Assembly: GCF_963676685.1 (NCBI RefSeq)
Contig: NC_092346.1
Span: 29,649,133 to 29,713,132 of the forward strand
Source: Mytilus edulis
Taxonomy: Eukaryota; Mollusca; Bivalvia; Mytilida; Mytilidae
Length of the DNA: 64,000 bases
Direction of reading: 5' to 3'
Both the position numbers and the translations under genes were made by a program. This document shows, one piece after another, positions 1 to 11,899 of this stretch. A model generated the notes under the pieces. The model did no database searches. It was not told the origin of the DNA and saw nothing but the letters and a program-made list of their open reading frames with translations. The number at the start of each line of letters is the position of its first letter. Within the stretch, counting starts at the first letter, position 1.

Positions 1-1311
1 CGCTTAAAATACATTTTTTTTATACGTTTTACCTGTTAGAAAAGGATTTTCAATTATGTCCAAGTCTCAGACGGTAACAATGTGTTCTTAGAGATGAAAT
101 GACCCCATTAGAGCGCATGTACCCGTTCCAGCGCTCGGTAAATAACCTGTTACCTATTCGTTACCTATTCGCTTTTAATGCGCGGGGTATACGGTGCACC
201 TTGAAATAAATCGTTTTTTAATTGTGTTCAGGTCTCTGGTGGTAAGAATGTGTTCTTAGAGATGAAATGACCCTATTAGCGCGCATGTACCCGTTCCAGC
301 GCTCGGTTAATACCCTGTTACCTATTCGTTACCTATTCGTTACCTATTCGCTTATAATACATTTTTTTATACGTTTCACCTGTTAGAAAAGGATTTTCAA
401 TTATGTCCATGTCTCAGGTGGTAACAATGTGTTCTTAGAGATGAAATGACCCCATTAGAGCGCATGTACCCGTTCCAGCGCTCGGTAAATAACCTGTTAC
501 CTATTCGTTACCTATTCGCTTTTAATGCGCGGGGTATACGCTGCACCTTGAAATAAATCGTGTTTACATTGTGTTCATGTCTGGTAGTAACAATGTGTTC
601 TTAGAGATGAAATGACCCCATTAGAGCGCATGTACCCGTTCCAGCGCTCGGTAAATAACCTGTTACCTATTCGTTACTTATTCGCTTTTAATGCGCGGGG
701 TATACGGTGCACCTTGAAATAAATCGTTTTTTAATTGTGTTCAGGTCTCTGGTGGTAAGAATGTGTTCTTAGAGATGAAATGACCCTATTAGCGCGCATG
801 TACCCGTTCCAGCGCTCGGTTAATACCCTGTTACCTATTCGTTACCTATTCGCTTATAATACATTTTTTTATACGTTTCACCTGTTAGAAAAGGATTTTC
901 AATTATGTCCATGTCTCAGGTGGTAACAATGTGTTCTTAGAGATGAAATGACCCCATTAGAGCGCATGTACCCGTTCCAGCGCTCGGTAAATAACCTGTT
1001 ACCTATTCGTTACTTATTCGCTTTTAATGCGCGGGGTATACGCTGCACCTTGAAATAAATCGTTTTTTAATTGTGTTCAGGTCTCTGGTGGTAAGAATGT
1101 GTTCTTAGAGATGAAATTACCCTATTAGCGCGCATGTACCCGTTCCAGCGCTCGGTTAATGCCCTGTTACCTATTCGTTACCTATTCGCTTATAATACAT
1201 TTTTTTATACGTTTCACCTGTTAGAAAAGGATTTTCAATTATGTCCATGTCTCAGGTGGTAACAATGTGTTCTTGGAGATGAAATTACCCTATTAGCGCT
1301 CATGTACCCGT
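1..1311 (+). repeat. ~168-bp satellite, left arm
   Basis: Eight monomers are spaced 166-179 bp apart, measured at the recurring TGTGTTCTTAGAGATGAAAT word (81, 249, 428, 594, 762, 930, 1098, 1266). Two subtypes mostly alternate. Subtype A carries GAAAAGGATTTTCAATTATG; subtype B carries GCGCGGGGTATACG followed by TTGAAATAAATCG. The order read is A B A B B A B A, so a ~336-bp dimer is the usual higher-order unit, with one B-B junction. Each junction contains one to three copies of TTACCTATTCG. No coding function is evident. The window starts inside the array, so its left limit is unknown. Confidence 0.93.
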
Positions 1312-2790
1312 TCCACCAGAGACATGAACACAATTAAAAAACGATTTATTTCAAGGTGCAACGTATACCTCGTGCATTCAAAGCAAATAAGGAACGAATA
1401 AGAAGCAGGGTATAAACTGAGCGCTGGAACGAGTACATATGCGCTAATAGGGGTATTTCATCTAAAAGAACACATTATTACCACCAGAGATATGAACTGA
1501 ATTAAAAATCCTTTTCTAAAAGATGCAACGTACAACAAACGTAATATAAGTGAATAGGTAACGAATAGGTAACAGGGTATTTATCGAGCGCTGGAACGGG
1601 TACATGCACGCTAATAGGGTCATTTCATCTCTAAGAACACATTGTTACCACCAGAGACATGGAGACAATTAAAAATCCTTTTCTAAAAGGTGCAACAAAC
1701 AACAAAAGTATTATAAGTGAATAGGTAACGAATAGGTAACAGGGTATTCACCGAGCGCTGGAACGGGTACATGCGCGCTAATAGGGTAATTTCATCTCTA
1801 AGAACACATTGTTACCACAAGAGACATGGAGACAATTAAAAATCCTTTTCTAAAAGGTGCAACATACAACAAACGTATTATAAGTGAATAGGTAACGAAT
1901 AGGTAACAGGGTATTCACCGAGCGCTGGAACGGGTACATGCGCGCTAATAGGGTAATTTCATCTCTAAGAACACATTGTTACCACAAGAGACATGGAGAC
2001 AATTAAAAATCCTTTTCTAAAAGGTGCAACATACAATAAACGTATTATAAGTGAATAGGTAACGAATAGGTAACGAATAGGTAATAGGGTATTAAACGAG
2101 CGCTGAAACGGGTTCATGCGCTCTAATAGGGTCATTTCATCTCTAAGAACACATTGTTACCACCAGAGACATGAACACAATTAAAAAAACGATTTATTTC
2201 AAGGTGCAACGTATACCTCGTGCATTAAAAGCAAATAAGGAACGAATAAGAAGCAGGGTATTAACTGAGCGCTGGAACGAGTACATACGCGCTAATAGGG
2301 GTATTTCATCTAAAAGAACACATTATTACCACCAGAGATATGAACTGAATGAAAAATCCTTTTCTAAAAGGTGCAACGTACAACAAACGTACTATAAGTG
2401 AATAGGTAACGAATAGGTAACGAATAGGTAACAGGGTATTAACCGATCGCTGGAACGAGTACATATGCGCTTATAGGGGTATTTCATCTATAAGAACACA
2501 TTATTACCACCAGAGATATGAACACAATTGGAAATCCTTTTCTAAAAGGTGCAACGTACAACAAACTTTTTAAAAGCGAATTAGTAACGAATATTTAACA
2601 GGGTATTATCCGACCGCTGGAACGGATACAAATGCACTTATAGAGTTATATCACCTCTAAGAGCCCAAATCTTCCACCAGAGACAACAAAACAATTGAAA
2701 ATCATGTTTTAAAAGGTGCAACGTAAGATACACGTATTATAAGCGAATTATAAGCGAGTGATGGAACGAATTAAACAAGGTAATAGCATG
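1312..2790 (-). repeat. ~168-bp satellite, right arm, inverted
   Basis: The same monomers continue in reverse orientation, with GAACACATT words at about 1468, 1635, 1802, 1969, 2147, 2316 and 2494 and a decayed unit near 2661. Subtype A dominates this arm, and the last two monomers are clearly degenerate, as expected at an array edge. The polarity switch is abrupt at about 1310-1315, where CGTTCCA is followed directly by CCAGAGACATG. A 76-codon open frame at 2171-2401 is an accident of the repeat. Confidence 0.92.
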
Positions 2791-2794
2791 CTCC

Positions 2795-3125
2795 GAAACG
2801 ATGTACACCCTGCTTACATGTTTAACTCTACCACATTATGTAAGTATGTGCCTGTCCCTAGACAAGAGCCTGAAATTAAGTAGTTATCGTTTGTTTTTGT
2901 GTTACATATTTCCGTTTATTTTTTTGTATATGAAATACGGCCGTCAGTTTTGTTGTTTGAATTGTATGAGGTTGTCATGTCTGGGCCTTTTATAGGTGAC
3001 TACACGGTTTGGGCTATGCTCATTGTTGAAGGCCGTACAGTGAACTATAGTTGATAATTTCTGTGTCATTTTGGTCTAATGTGGAGTGTTGTCTCATTGG
3101 TAATCATACCACATCTTCGTTTTTA
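2795..3125 (+). repeat. Dispersed mussel repeat R1 (GGCCTTTTATAGGTGACTA), near full copy
   Basis: It runs from ACATGTTTAACTCTACCACATTATG through TTTGAATTGTATGAGGTTG and ATTGTTGAAGGCCGTACAG to GTTGTCTCATTGGTAATCAT. Other copies or fragments lie at 10230-10545, 59400-59650 and, reversed, at 9190-9360, 11900-12100 and 24500-24680. I recognise it as very abundant in mussel sequence. Whether it is a stand-alone element or the 3' region of a longer retroelement cannot be settled here. Confidence 0.75.
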
Positions 3126-3390
3126 CGCAAGCGCTAACACGGTGATTTCATCCCGTCGAACCAAGATCCATCTTCAAACATACGGACATAAAGCAGTTAA
3201 AAGGTAGAACGTATAAAAAACAAGTAAGGAACAAATGCGTATCGAACATGAAGTAAAAGGATCGGTTGAGCACAAACACATATAAATAGGTCATAAAAAG
3301 ATCATTTTACCTCAACCAATTCAGAACTATTACCATATGTAAGACTATTAACAACTAGATTTGTAATTGCTAGCAATAACGGAAGGCACC

Positions 3391-3993
3391 CCTTCCCCCT
3401 ATTACCAGGTGAGCGACAGCCATTTTGACAATTCCAAAGTCAAAGAGAGCATCTACAGATGTCTAGTAACATTTTTGCAAAGTTTCATTAAGTTTGAACA
3501 TTTTGAATTTTTGATATTTTTGCTGTTTCCATGGTTACGGCGGCCATTTTGAAAATTCTAACTTCAAAATCCAACTCTGCCTATGCCAGTTACCATTCCT
3601 GTAAAGTTTCATCCAGTTTGCGGAAAATTCTTATTTTTGAAATTTTTGACCTTTTTGCATTGTTTCCATGGTAACAAGACCTATTTTGGAAATCCCAACT
3701 CCAATGTTGCTCATCATTACTGTGAAGTTTCATGAAGTTTTGAGCATTTTGAGAATTTTGAAAATTTTGGTGTAGTTTCCATGGCAACATAGTAGTTCCA
3801 ATGATCGCCAAAATCATCCAACACCTGTATATAGTGGGCACCTACATTGTTTTAAAATATGATGATTCTGAGTTGAAGCATATCCAAACAGTTCACCAAA
3901 AACCAAAAGCTCATTTTTTTCACAATTGTGCCGTTTCCATGGTAACGGCAGCCATATTAAACTATTCCATGCCATAATTAAAAAGGGGGAAGG
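3391..3993. mobile_element. 603-bp element with CCTTCCCCCT inverted ends and four GTTTCCATGGTAAC units
   Basis: The ends are CCTTCCCCCT at 3391-3400 and its complement AGGGGGAAGG at 3984-3993. The interior is four diverged units marked by GTTTCCATGG at about 3524, 3662, 3774 and 3933, each preceded by a GTTTCATnnAGTTT stretch and followed by a GGCGGCCATTTTG-like stretch. No target duplication is clear. Small open frames here are not conserved between units. It is probably a non-autonomous element. Confidence 0.55.
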
Positions 3994-4004
3994 ATATTAA
4001 AAAT

Positions 4005-4293
4005 CAAATAAGTAACGAATAGGTAACGAATAGGGAATAGGGAATAGGTAACGAATAGGTAACGAATAGGGAATAGGGAATAGGTAACGAATAGGCAACG
4101 AATAGGGAAAAGGGAATAGGTAACGAATAGGTAACGAATAGGGAATAGGGAATAGGTAACGAATAGGTAACGAATAGGGAATAGGGAATAGGTAACGAAT
4201 AGGCAACGAATAGGGAATAGGGAATAGGTAACGAATAGGCAACGAATAGGGAATAGGGAATAGGTAACGAATAGGGAATAGGGAATAGGTAAC
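4005..4293. repeat. 36-bp higher-order minisatellite
   Basis: The array is built from two words, GGTAACGAATA (11 bp) and GGGAATA (7 bp), mostly ordered 11+11+7+7, giving a 36-bp unit repeated about seven times with some shorter variants. Because 36 is a multiple of three, the reverse strand stays open for about 100 codons (3997-4308), a low-complexity repeat that should not be called a gene. The 11-bp word is the same one found at monomer junctions of the satellite at 1-2790. Confidence 0.93.
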
Positions 4294-4375
4294 CAACTTG
4301 ACGCCCATTCTTCAGGTAGACTTCATGATCCAGAAAATGTAATCCCTATAGTTTGGTAGACCTGCTTTACACACA

Positions 4376-4692
4376 CCTTTTATGCCCCATTTTTATGGGC
4401 ATTACATTTTCTGGTCTGTGATTCCTTCCATTCGTTCATTCGTTCGTTCGTTCGTCCGTCCGTCCGTCCGTCTGTCCCGCTTCAGGTTTAAGTTTTTGGT
4501 CGAGCTGGGTAGTTTTTGATGAAGTTGAGGTCCAATCAATTTGAAACTTAGTAAACATGTTTCCTATGATATGATCTTTCTAATTTTAATGCCAAATTAG
4601 AGATTTTACCCAATTTTCACGGTCCACTGAACATATATAAAATGATAGTGCGGATGGGGCATCCGTGTACTTGTGACACATTCTTGTTCAAC
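4376..4692 (+). repeat. Dispersed repeat R2 with ATGCCCCA ends and TTCG/TCCG microsatellite
   Basis: It begins TTTTATGCCCCAT, continues with a (TTCG)n(TCCG)n tract at 4434-4472, then AGTTTTTGGTCGAGC...GGTAGTTTTTGATGAAG, and ends GGATGGGGCATCCGTGTAC. The ATGCCCCAT word is inverted at the two ends. A second copy with an internal duplication lies at 56510-56965. The family is common in mussel DNA; no coding capacity is seen. Confidence 0.75.
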
Positions 4693-5737
4693 CTGTTATT
4701 GAATGTTGATAATCATATTTGTTCTCAATGCAGTACAATAATGTAATCAGAGAATCAGAGAATTCAATCTACAAAATTTGAATAAAGGCAAAATATTCGC
4801 TAGCTGTTCCTTTGCTTTTTGTGTGCATTTTCTGATTTTTTTTGTCATGAATTATCCCATTATCCATTATTTTATTGAAGAAGAAAAACGACGAGAGCAG
4901 TTTATAAAAACTTACCCCCTTACCCCACCACTTGTAATTCTATAGTAAACCAAACAAACAAACAAAATTGAAATGAAGTAGGCGGCGCTCAATGCTGATA
5001 TAAAACTGTGAACGGACGAACAGACGGATATGACGATCACTATAAATCCCGCTGTGCTGAGCGAGATATAAAATCTGTCTTCTATAAATGTTTAAAGTGG
5101 TAATTCTACGTCATGATTATCTCTTGATAATAATGATTTATCATCTGTTGCGAGACGTTTTATTTCCATGACAATTATAATATTTATAGCAATGACATAT
5201 GCAGAGCATCTTTTAACTATTAAAATTGACAATGTAAAACTGTCATCTGCCTGGGTGCACATGGATATTCTTAACCTCAAACAGTCATTTCCATATTTAG
5301 CTTGCACTTATTAAAGGAAAAGAGGGAGACGCTAATAAGGAGGTAATTAAAACACACACACATATATATATAAGTAGAAGAAAAACTGACAGCACCCTGA
5401 TTTCTCAGACAACTACATGTATTATATTATAACAATAAAAGATTGCGTAACACGAATCTCATAAAAAGCGGGGGTGATCTCAGGTGGTAAATTAATGAAC
5501 TACAATTCATTAGCATATGAACTACAATTAATAATTTACCAAGGTGCAATAAGTGAAGCAGCATACATCTTGATAAAAATCCAATTGAAAATTTTCAAAT
5601 TTTATAGTCGAGTGTTATCTAGTATCAATGGCACTTATGATTATTTTTGTCTATGGCAATAGCTCATTAACTAAACTGTAAAATTCTTGTAAGGTTGAGA
5701 AGTAAAGTTATCTTCTTAAAACTAGGGTTACCAATAT
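4693..5737. other. No feature recognised
   Basis: AT-rich sequence with a short (TA)n run near 5362. The short open frames at 5092-5307 (minus) and 5474-5662 (plus) show no motif, domain or convincing splice context. Confidence 0.5.
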
Positions 5738-6353
5738 GTGTTGCTCGACTGGATTATTTGTAGCATACGCTATAACTTTTTGGATATCATACGACATATT
5801 TTGGTAATAGTGAACAAAAAAGGTAAAACATGTTACACAGAGGAACAAGACATCAGTTTGCTGAAGTTTCTTTATATGGACATAGTTGTTGAATTTGGAG
5901 GTAGACTTTTCAAAAAGTATATAGTCGGCATACCTATGGGAACGAACTGTGCGCCACTCCTTGCTGACCTCTTTTCATATGAGTCGGAGTACCTTCAGAT
6001 ACTTGTCAAAAACAAGAAGATCAAAGAAGCCAGATCATTTAATTTCGGATTTAGATATATTGAATATATTCTTTCCATTAATAACGGCCAACTTTTCTGA
6101 TTGGGTTCCGTTAGTATATCACTTAGAACTAGGAATCAAAGAAACAACAGACACGGCCTCTTCCGCATCAATTTTAGACGTATACCTCGATTTTGACATA
6201 AGAAGTAATCTCAGTACCAGAATCTATGACGATTTAAATTTTGATATTATCCATTTTCCTCACCTTTGTAGCCCTGTACCAACTTCACTTGCATATGGGA
6301 TATACACTTCCCAGCTCATACGATATTCAGCAGCTGCTACTCAGACTTTATAA
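5738..6353 (+). pseudogene. Penelope-like reverse transcriptase fragment, copy 1 (broken)
   Basis: The first frame carries VEFGGRLFKK, then GIPMGTNCAPLLADLF, and ends in FRYIEYILSINN just before a stop at 6098. The following block, WVPL.YHLELGIKETTDTA...LDVYLDFDI...SQLIRY, is in another frame that stays open to 6353. A frameshift therefore falls near 6075. The GxPMG and YxDD blocks with this spacing are typical of Penelope-like RTs, which copy their own RNA at chromosomal breaks or ends. The catalytic YIDD reads YIEY, so the enzyme would be dead even without the frameshift. N-terminal parts and the C-terminal GIY-YIG nuclease usual in the family are not visible. The class assignment is from recall of the family, not a search. 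Confidence 0.72.
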
Positions 6354-7720
6354 AACGTCTCTAGTGTCTAAGCGGAAATTTGATAACCAGGGTTGTGTCA
6401 AAGAAAGGCCGTGGTGATAAATATTCAGCCATATCAACTTCTCAAATTCCGTGAATGTACCTTTATTCGTGGGGTTCCAATTTTCGTGGCTTTCGTGGAT
6501 GGCTTCATGCACGAATTTAAGTGTCCAACTAATTGTAACTACTGTTGTCTAATTCCAGACATGGAATGACCACCAGTGTAAGATAGACTACACGAAACAA
6601 CGCATTAAAAGCTAAATATACATTAAGTTTTTTACAACTTCATACCGGATTTTATCCATTTAATCTTTAAACAATCTAAAATGTGCGACTGTTCATCATT
6701 TAATTCTCATGAGAAACACATTTTGATCAATAAGTCAGATTTCCGGCGATGACATGCGATTATAAAGTGTTCATTTTTTTCATAATTCTCATTCGTAAAC
6801 GAAAACAATGCTTTTATTTCGGGCTTGCTTTTCTATTTCATAAAATTTAATTCTACAATTCAAAGTTCACTTATAGAATTTTCTTAATATATGTAACCGT
6901 ATTCATAAAGTGACATATTTATGTACATCCACGAGTTTTAAGAACTCACGAACATGTAACTTTTGCTGAAACCATTAAAAGTGATACACGCGAATATAGT
7001 ACTTTACCAGTAGTACATGCTGAAAGTATCTTTAACAAGTACATAGTGAGCAGTGGTTGTTACAGACAAACGTTCACCTAATCTGTCCCAGTCAATTGGA
7101 TAATTTAGGTTGTCAATCAATGGCCACAGCCACACTGTTTTGAATATGATACTATTCTAGGTACTGATGTTGTTTATCATCTTTATAATATATATATAAC
7201 ATATAGTGTTCTTTATTTGTCTTTGTGAAAAATAACATTGACTGTTTAGTCCATCTTGGGTAATATCCAGTAAGCGTGGCACGGTACTTATGTATTCCGC
7301 CAATGTGTTGTTGTGATGTGATCATTTTTTGTATTCTTGTCTCTTATTTTTGCTTGCGTGCTATGTTTCTTTGCCGTTTCGTTTTGCTTTGTTGACACAT
7401 TTGTTTAATATTGACTACTGTACTCCTATTTTTGAAATTTTACCTATTTATAGGTCTGTTTGTTTTGTTCCCGCAGTACTGTCAAAATAATGAAATTTAA
7501 TGCGACTGTCATAAACGTGAGAGGTTTAGCAAGCTATAAAACAAGGTTTAATCCCCGATTTTCTACAAAAGGAAATACCTGTACCAAGTCAGGAATTGGA
7601 CAGTTGTTTTCCATTCGTTTAATGTGTTTGAGCTTTAGAATTTGTCATTTGATTGGTGACTTTCCGATTTAAAATTTCCTTAGGGTTCAGTATTTTTGTT
7701 ATTTTACTTTTTGTAGAGTA
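6354..7720 (+). mobile_element. 3' part of retroelement copy 1 with an internal insert
   Basis: After the RT frames come GATAAATATTCAGCC...TCAACTTCTCAAAT (6416-6446), GTACTGATGTTGTTTATCAT (7163), a T-rich stretch, and the standard tail ACCAAGTCAGGAATTGGACA...TTGAGCTTTAGAATTTGTCATTTGATTGG (7583-7655) ending TATTTTTGTTATTTTACTTTTTG near 7717. The same order occurs reversed at 27625-28716 and partly at 14244-14735, so this is the element's own 3' end. About 6455-7160 has no counterpart in the reversed copy. It includes a stretch bounded by GTACCTTTATTCGTGG and its approximate inverse (6457-7003), which looks like a separate inserted repeat. Confidence 0.65.
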
Positions 7721-7939
7721 AATAAGTTGAAAAGACGTTGCATTTTACGTTTGCTCCAGTTTGTTGTTAAATTGTGCTAGAATTCATGTGTCCCAATATT
7801 GCGTTTGCTTATATTAATTGACCAAAAATAATCAATTATTTTGCGCGGAAATGAAATTTGTATATTCAAGTATTGATATAAACGAGCAATCATAGTACTA
7901 TCGATGACAATATAGGTCCCTTTGCCTCTTCTTTGTCGT

Positions 7940-8065
7940 AGCTCTTCAACTTTGTACTTGTTTGGCTTTATAAATATTTTGATATGAGCGTCACTGATAA
8001 GTCTTAGGTAGACGAAACGCGCGTCTTGCGTACTAAATTTTAATCCTGGTACCTTTGATAACTTT
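7940..8065 (+). repeat. Fragment of the GAGCGTCACTGATGAG repeat
   Basis: It contains TTTGTACTTGTTTGGC, GAGCGTCACTGATAAGTCTT and GACGAAACGCGCGTCTTGCG, followed by AATCCTGGTACCTTTGATAA. The fuller copy is at 26265-26605 and a third, split, copy is at 15395-15479 plus 17656-17836. Confidence 0.8.
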
Positions 8066-8300
8066 TAAACCGTGCACCATCTAGCAGTTCGCCACTTTCA
8101 TTATCTATGTTGTGCTATGTATATTGTTGTTCGTCCTGTGGCCCTTTTCATGATTTTTTGGCTATGGCGGTGTCGCTTTATTTTCGACATATCTTATGAG
8201 TTCGAATGTTCCTTTGGTGTTTTCCACTTAATTCTTTATCATCATCACGTGAAATCATGGCTCGCATGTTTGTTCCACTTTTGATGCAGTTTGAAGCTTG
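8066..8300 (+). repeat. Decayed copy of repeat R3 (GCCATGGCGTTGTCAGTTT)
   Basis: GGCTATGGCGGTGTCGCTTT followed by ATGAGTTCGAATGTTCCTTTGGTGTTTTCC matches the end of the R3 copy at 33149-33386 with many changes. The open frames crossing it in both directions are chance. Confidence 0.6.
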
Positions 8301-9189
8301 GAGGTTTGCAAGAACACAACATGTATGTAAAAAGAAAAAGAACACTTTAGAATTGTAGCAACACTTTTGACGAAAAGTTGTCTTGAATCTTTCAACCTGG
8401 AACATGCTATTAATTTCATACGTACATGCACTAAATTTTATTCCGTAGATTTGACTACGGACTACTTTGGTTTTTAGTTTTAATCGTTATTCCTGAATAC
8501 AAATTACTCCATGCTGTCAGACGAATTCAAAAAACCCAACAAATCAATGTTTAATGCAAAAAGAATATGCGGCCTACACACTTTCAAATGCCTATTTTAA
8601 ATAAAAAAGAAATAAATGCTATTTCTAAAAAAAATATCCGCACTTCCTACATTAATTATACATGACTTCAGAGCTATGATAATCTGACGAAATAACCCAT
8701 ATAAATAAAAAGAGCATATGAAATACCCCCTAGATGGTGCTGTATTATATCAGCTCGATAGACATATCGGCAATAACAATATATCATAGGCCTTATGGGA
8801 CTTTCTTTCACCACGTGTACTTCATCATGTGATCTATATTCAATACACAAAAATATATTTAGAATTGAATGTTTTGCTGTACTGTCAAGAACATGTTACA
8901 ATTACTTAAGTGTGACGTATTTGCACGGATAAAAGGAGAGGGGTGTAGGTCAATGAGACAGCAACCTACTAACACAAGAACCTCTAGATGTCAAGATACG
9001 GTATTCCACATTAGACAATGGTTTTCACTATATGCGAAGCTCTCAATCGAACTGAATCATTACAATGCAGATGTTATCCAATCATTGCACACCTATTTAT
9101 GGATGTTCATGAATGGATGGCTGCTTAACGTCCCATGTCAAATTAAATCCATATTCAGGGCGAGAACATGTTAATCTTAAATGAATATT
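8301..9189. other. No feature recognised
   Basis: AT-rich sequence. The 101-codon open frame at 8869-9174 overlaps text resembling a reversed R1 edge (GGGTGTAGGTCAATGAGACA) and shows no domain. Confidence 0.45.
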
Positions 9190-9360
9190 AACCCTGCTTT
9201 ATAGAGATAAGAAACTGTAATATGATTGTCAATGAGACAACTTTCCATTAGAGAACAAATGACATAGAATTTAACAACAATAGGTCATCGCACGGCCTTC
9301 ATCAATGATCAAAACATATACATGTACCGCATAGCAAGCAATAACAGTTCTGAAATGATA
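9190..9360 (-). repeat. R1 fragment, reversed
   Basis: TGATTGTCAATGAGACAACTTTCC...TAGGTCATCGCACGGCCTTCA...ACCGCATAGC is the reverse complement of the R1 core at 2950-3110. Confidence 0.65.
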
Positions 9361-10229
9361 TGTGTTTGTATTAAACCAAAAGCTATGTCGAACTTGTAAC
9401 GTGCTAGTTCACAACACTTTGTGTTTTTTGTCTTCGTTATAAGATACTAGCCATAAATTATGTATATTATATATATATTGAAGATATTTGCTTTAAAAAC
9501 TATATACATTGTTTTTTACTGAGTTTAAGATATAGGTGATAAAGTTGTTTTCTTTATTTTAACAAATCAAGGCTAATTGTGCATTAAAACAGTCTCGACA
9601 GTTCTCGTTTGAAATTGTGCAATCGTTGTCTGAACCACTTGTATGCAAACGTTAACTTACCTCCCTGTAAGAATTTGAAATATTTTCGGTTATTTTTTAA
9701 CTTTGTCATCACTTTTTAGAAGAAATTGGTATTTAGCAATGAACAATCATAATAACCTGTCAATTTGCCGATAAAAGCAATTCTATGGAATTTGCTGCGT
9801 TCAAAAGATTGTTTTGCAATGAATTTTACTCTAATACTAGACACAAATTCGGAAATACAAAATGGTGTCAATGACAAGCTATTCCGAGCTCCTATTAAAA
9901 AATGGTTAAAGATAGAGATTCAAAAGTTCATCAACTTTATACTATGTTAATTTATTTGTATATGTCTCTGTACCATTGTACTTTGGTTTATGAGAATAAA
10001 GATATATATGTAGTTCAACCTGCCCCGAGACAGCAACCCAACAACATATCTAAACAATCTAGAGAACATCATTTTTCTTAACACAATAGTTTTTTTTAAT
10101 AAAAAAAAAAAGTAAAGTACTGTGGATTCCACTTGCACAATTTACCACATTTATATCAGTGATAAAGATGAGTTCAAATCTGAAATGCAATAAATGATTT
10201 CCCACAATAGTAATGTGATATTTGAATTT
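9361..10229. other. No feature recognised
   Basis: AT-rich sequence with a short (TA)n near 9465-9478 and a T/A homopolymer pair near 10090-10110. TACTGTGGATTCCAC at 10120 resembles the edge of a common bivalve inverted-repeat element, but too little remains to call it. Confidence 0.4.
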
Positions 10230-10545
10230 GTAAAGTTCTAAATTGCTCGGAGTATATCCCGCAATACCAGATTTCGGATATAACCAACACATTATCATGA
10301 AGATATACCAAAGACAGACTGACAAGGTTTTGACTTGGGATAGACACAAGTTATACCCTGCCACATTTTGTTTGTGCCTGTCACAGGCCAGAAGCTTGTA
10401 ATTCAGAGGTTTCCGTTTGTTGTTGTTAATATACATATTTCTCGTTTATTATTTTTTACATCAAATTATTCCGTTGGTTTGCTCGTTTGAATTGTTTTAT
10501 ATTTGTCAACTCGGGGCCTTTCATAGCTGACTATGCGTTATGGGG
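10230..10545 (+). repeat. R1 copy, truncated at its 3' end
   Basis: It has CCTGCCACATTTTGTTTGTGCCTGTC, AATTCAGAGGTTTCCGTTTG, TTGCTCGTTTGAATTG and CGGGGCCTTTCATAGCTGAC, then stops after TATGCGTTATGGGGAAG, before the GCTCATTGTTGAAGG core seen in the copy at 2795. Confidence 0.7.
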
Positions 10546-11405
10546 AAGCGGAAACTCCGAAGACGTGCGTATCGAGAAAGCTGAGAAATGTTCACTCCAT
10601 ACGAATGTAAATACATATCAAAGAAAAGAAAATTAACAATAGGAAAAGGAAAGACGTCCCGTTTATCACAAGCCTTGGAATAAAGATTATCAAATTAAAG
10701 AAGATCTGAATTTTGCCGTCATTAACATTTTTGTATGTTGTTGTTTATGAGTTTATTTGTTTTATCAATATTGTAATTATCCATATAGCACTAGTTGTAA
10801 GTTCTGATTATCTACCGCAGTGCATCACTGAGCATTAGTAAATTCAGCAATTATAGTAGTAATTAATATCAAGACGACCTTATTTGTAGAACTAGCAAAT
10901 ACTAAATCCCATAAAAACTTAAATGCATGGGTGGTTATTAGTTTTTCAGTTATGAACATTATTATAATGGCATCGGCGAGACTAGATAACACATATCACC
11001 GATTTTTAACAAAAATAAATCACAAAAATCTATATCATTTAGCTACGAGTACTTTATCAATCTTTTCTATTGAGACATTCTAAAAGATAATTACAGGAAT
11101 GCTGCTTATCACCTATTGCACAAAACTCAATGTTAAACAAATTAGCAATTATGTTCAGTCTAGCTTTTACCAGATATGTAGACTGCGCTAGATAAGATTA
11201 TGACCATAAAACAAATTCTTTTTGCAGTAGAGTTTAAAATTAGGCATAAACATGTTACTATGTTCGGGACTTCGCCAGAAAAAAATGCGTTGCAAAACTA
11301 AATGAAAACGAAATTTAAAAAAACTGTTGCGATACTAGCGCTCAGTTTGCTAACATACTTATACACGAGGGTAAAGATGGGTATTAAAAGCTCAAATGAA
11401 TATAA
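10546..11405. other. No feature recognised
   Basis: AT-rich sequence without recognisable repeats, RNA genes or coding motifs. Confidence 0.4.
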
Positions 11406-11676
11406 TGCCTCGTTCACACGTTCATTTAATTCGAATCGAATGCGAATTGAATTCGCTAATCGCGTTCACACACTCTTCTATTTTAATTCGAATTGATTCG
11501 AATTGATTCGAATTAGCTAATTCGAATTATCCAATTCGCATTAGAAATACGCTTTTGGTAATACGAATTAAAAGTTAACGTCGTTTCGACAGTTAATTAA
11601 TTAAGTTTCGAATGCGAATAAAACTAATTCGAATTAGTTAATGCTAATCGAATTCGAATTACGTGTGAACTCAGCA
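11406..11676. mobile_element. M1: 271-bp TAA-flanked inverted-repeat element built of AATTCG words
   Basis: The left end is TGCCTCGTTCACACGT. The right end, read inward, is TGCTGAGTTCACACGT. Both sides are flanked by TAA (11403-11405 and 11677-11679), the 3-bp TWA duplication typical of PIF/Harbinger transposons. Almost all of the interior is a degenerate iteration of AATTCG and its complement CGAATT (AATTCGAATTGATTCG, TAATTCGAATTA and similar). It has no coding capacity and is most simply a non-autonomous miniature element. Termini match those of M2 and M3 at TGCCnnnnTCACAC. Confidence 0.8.
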
Positions 11677-11899
11677 TAAATTAATGAATAAGAACACAAA
11701 TACACACATAAAAATTAATTCTCTACACGTCGTCTTGCACTACAATTCCAATTGCGGAGATATATTATCCAATCTTGACCAGCATATACACAAAACATGC
11801 ATATGATTATTATAAAAACAAACATGTGTATATAGAAAACACAGATTTGATTGAAACCACACCATCACCGTATAAAACGCCACATTCGTGGTGTTGAAC

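Noticed and set aside
1-2790. CRISPR-like array of repeats and spacers
   Set aside because: Monomers are ~168 bp and contiguous without variable spacers, in an evidently animal genome.
3997-4308. 103-codon minus-strand frame rich in PIRYLFPIPYSL
   Set aside because: Product of a 36-bp minisatellite; open only because 36 is divisible by three.
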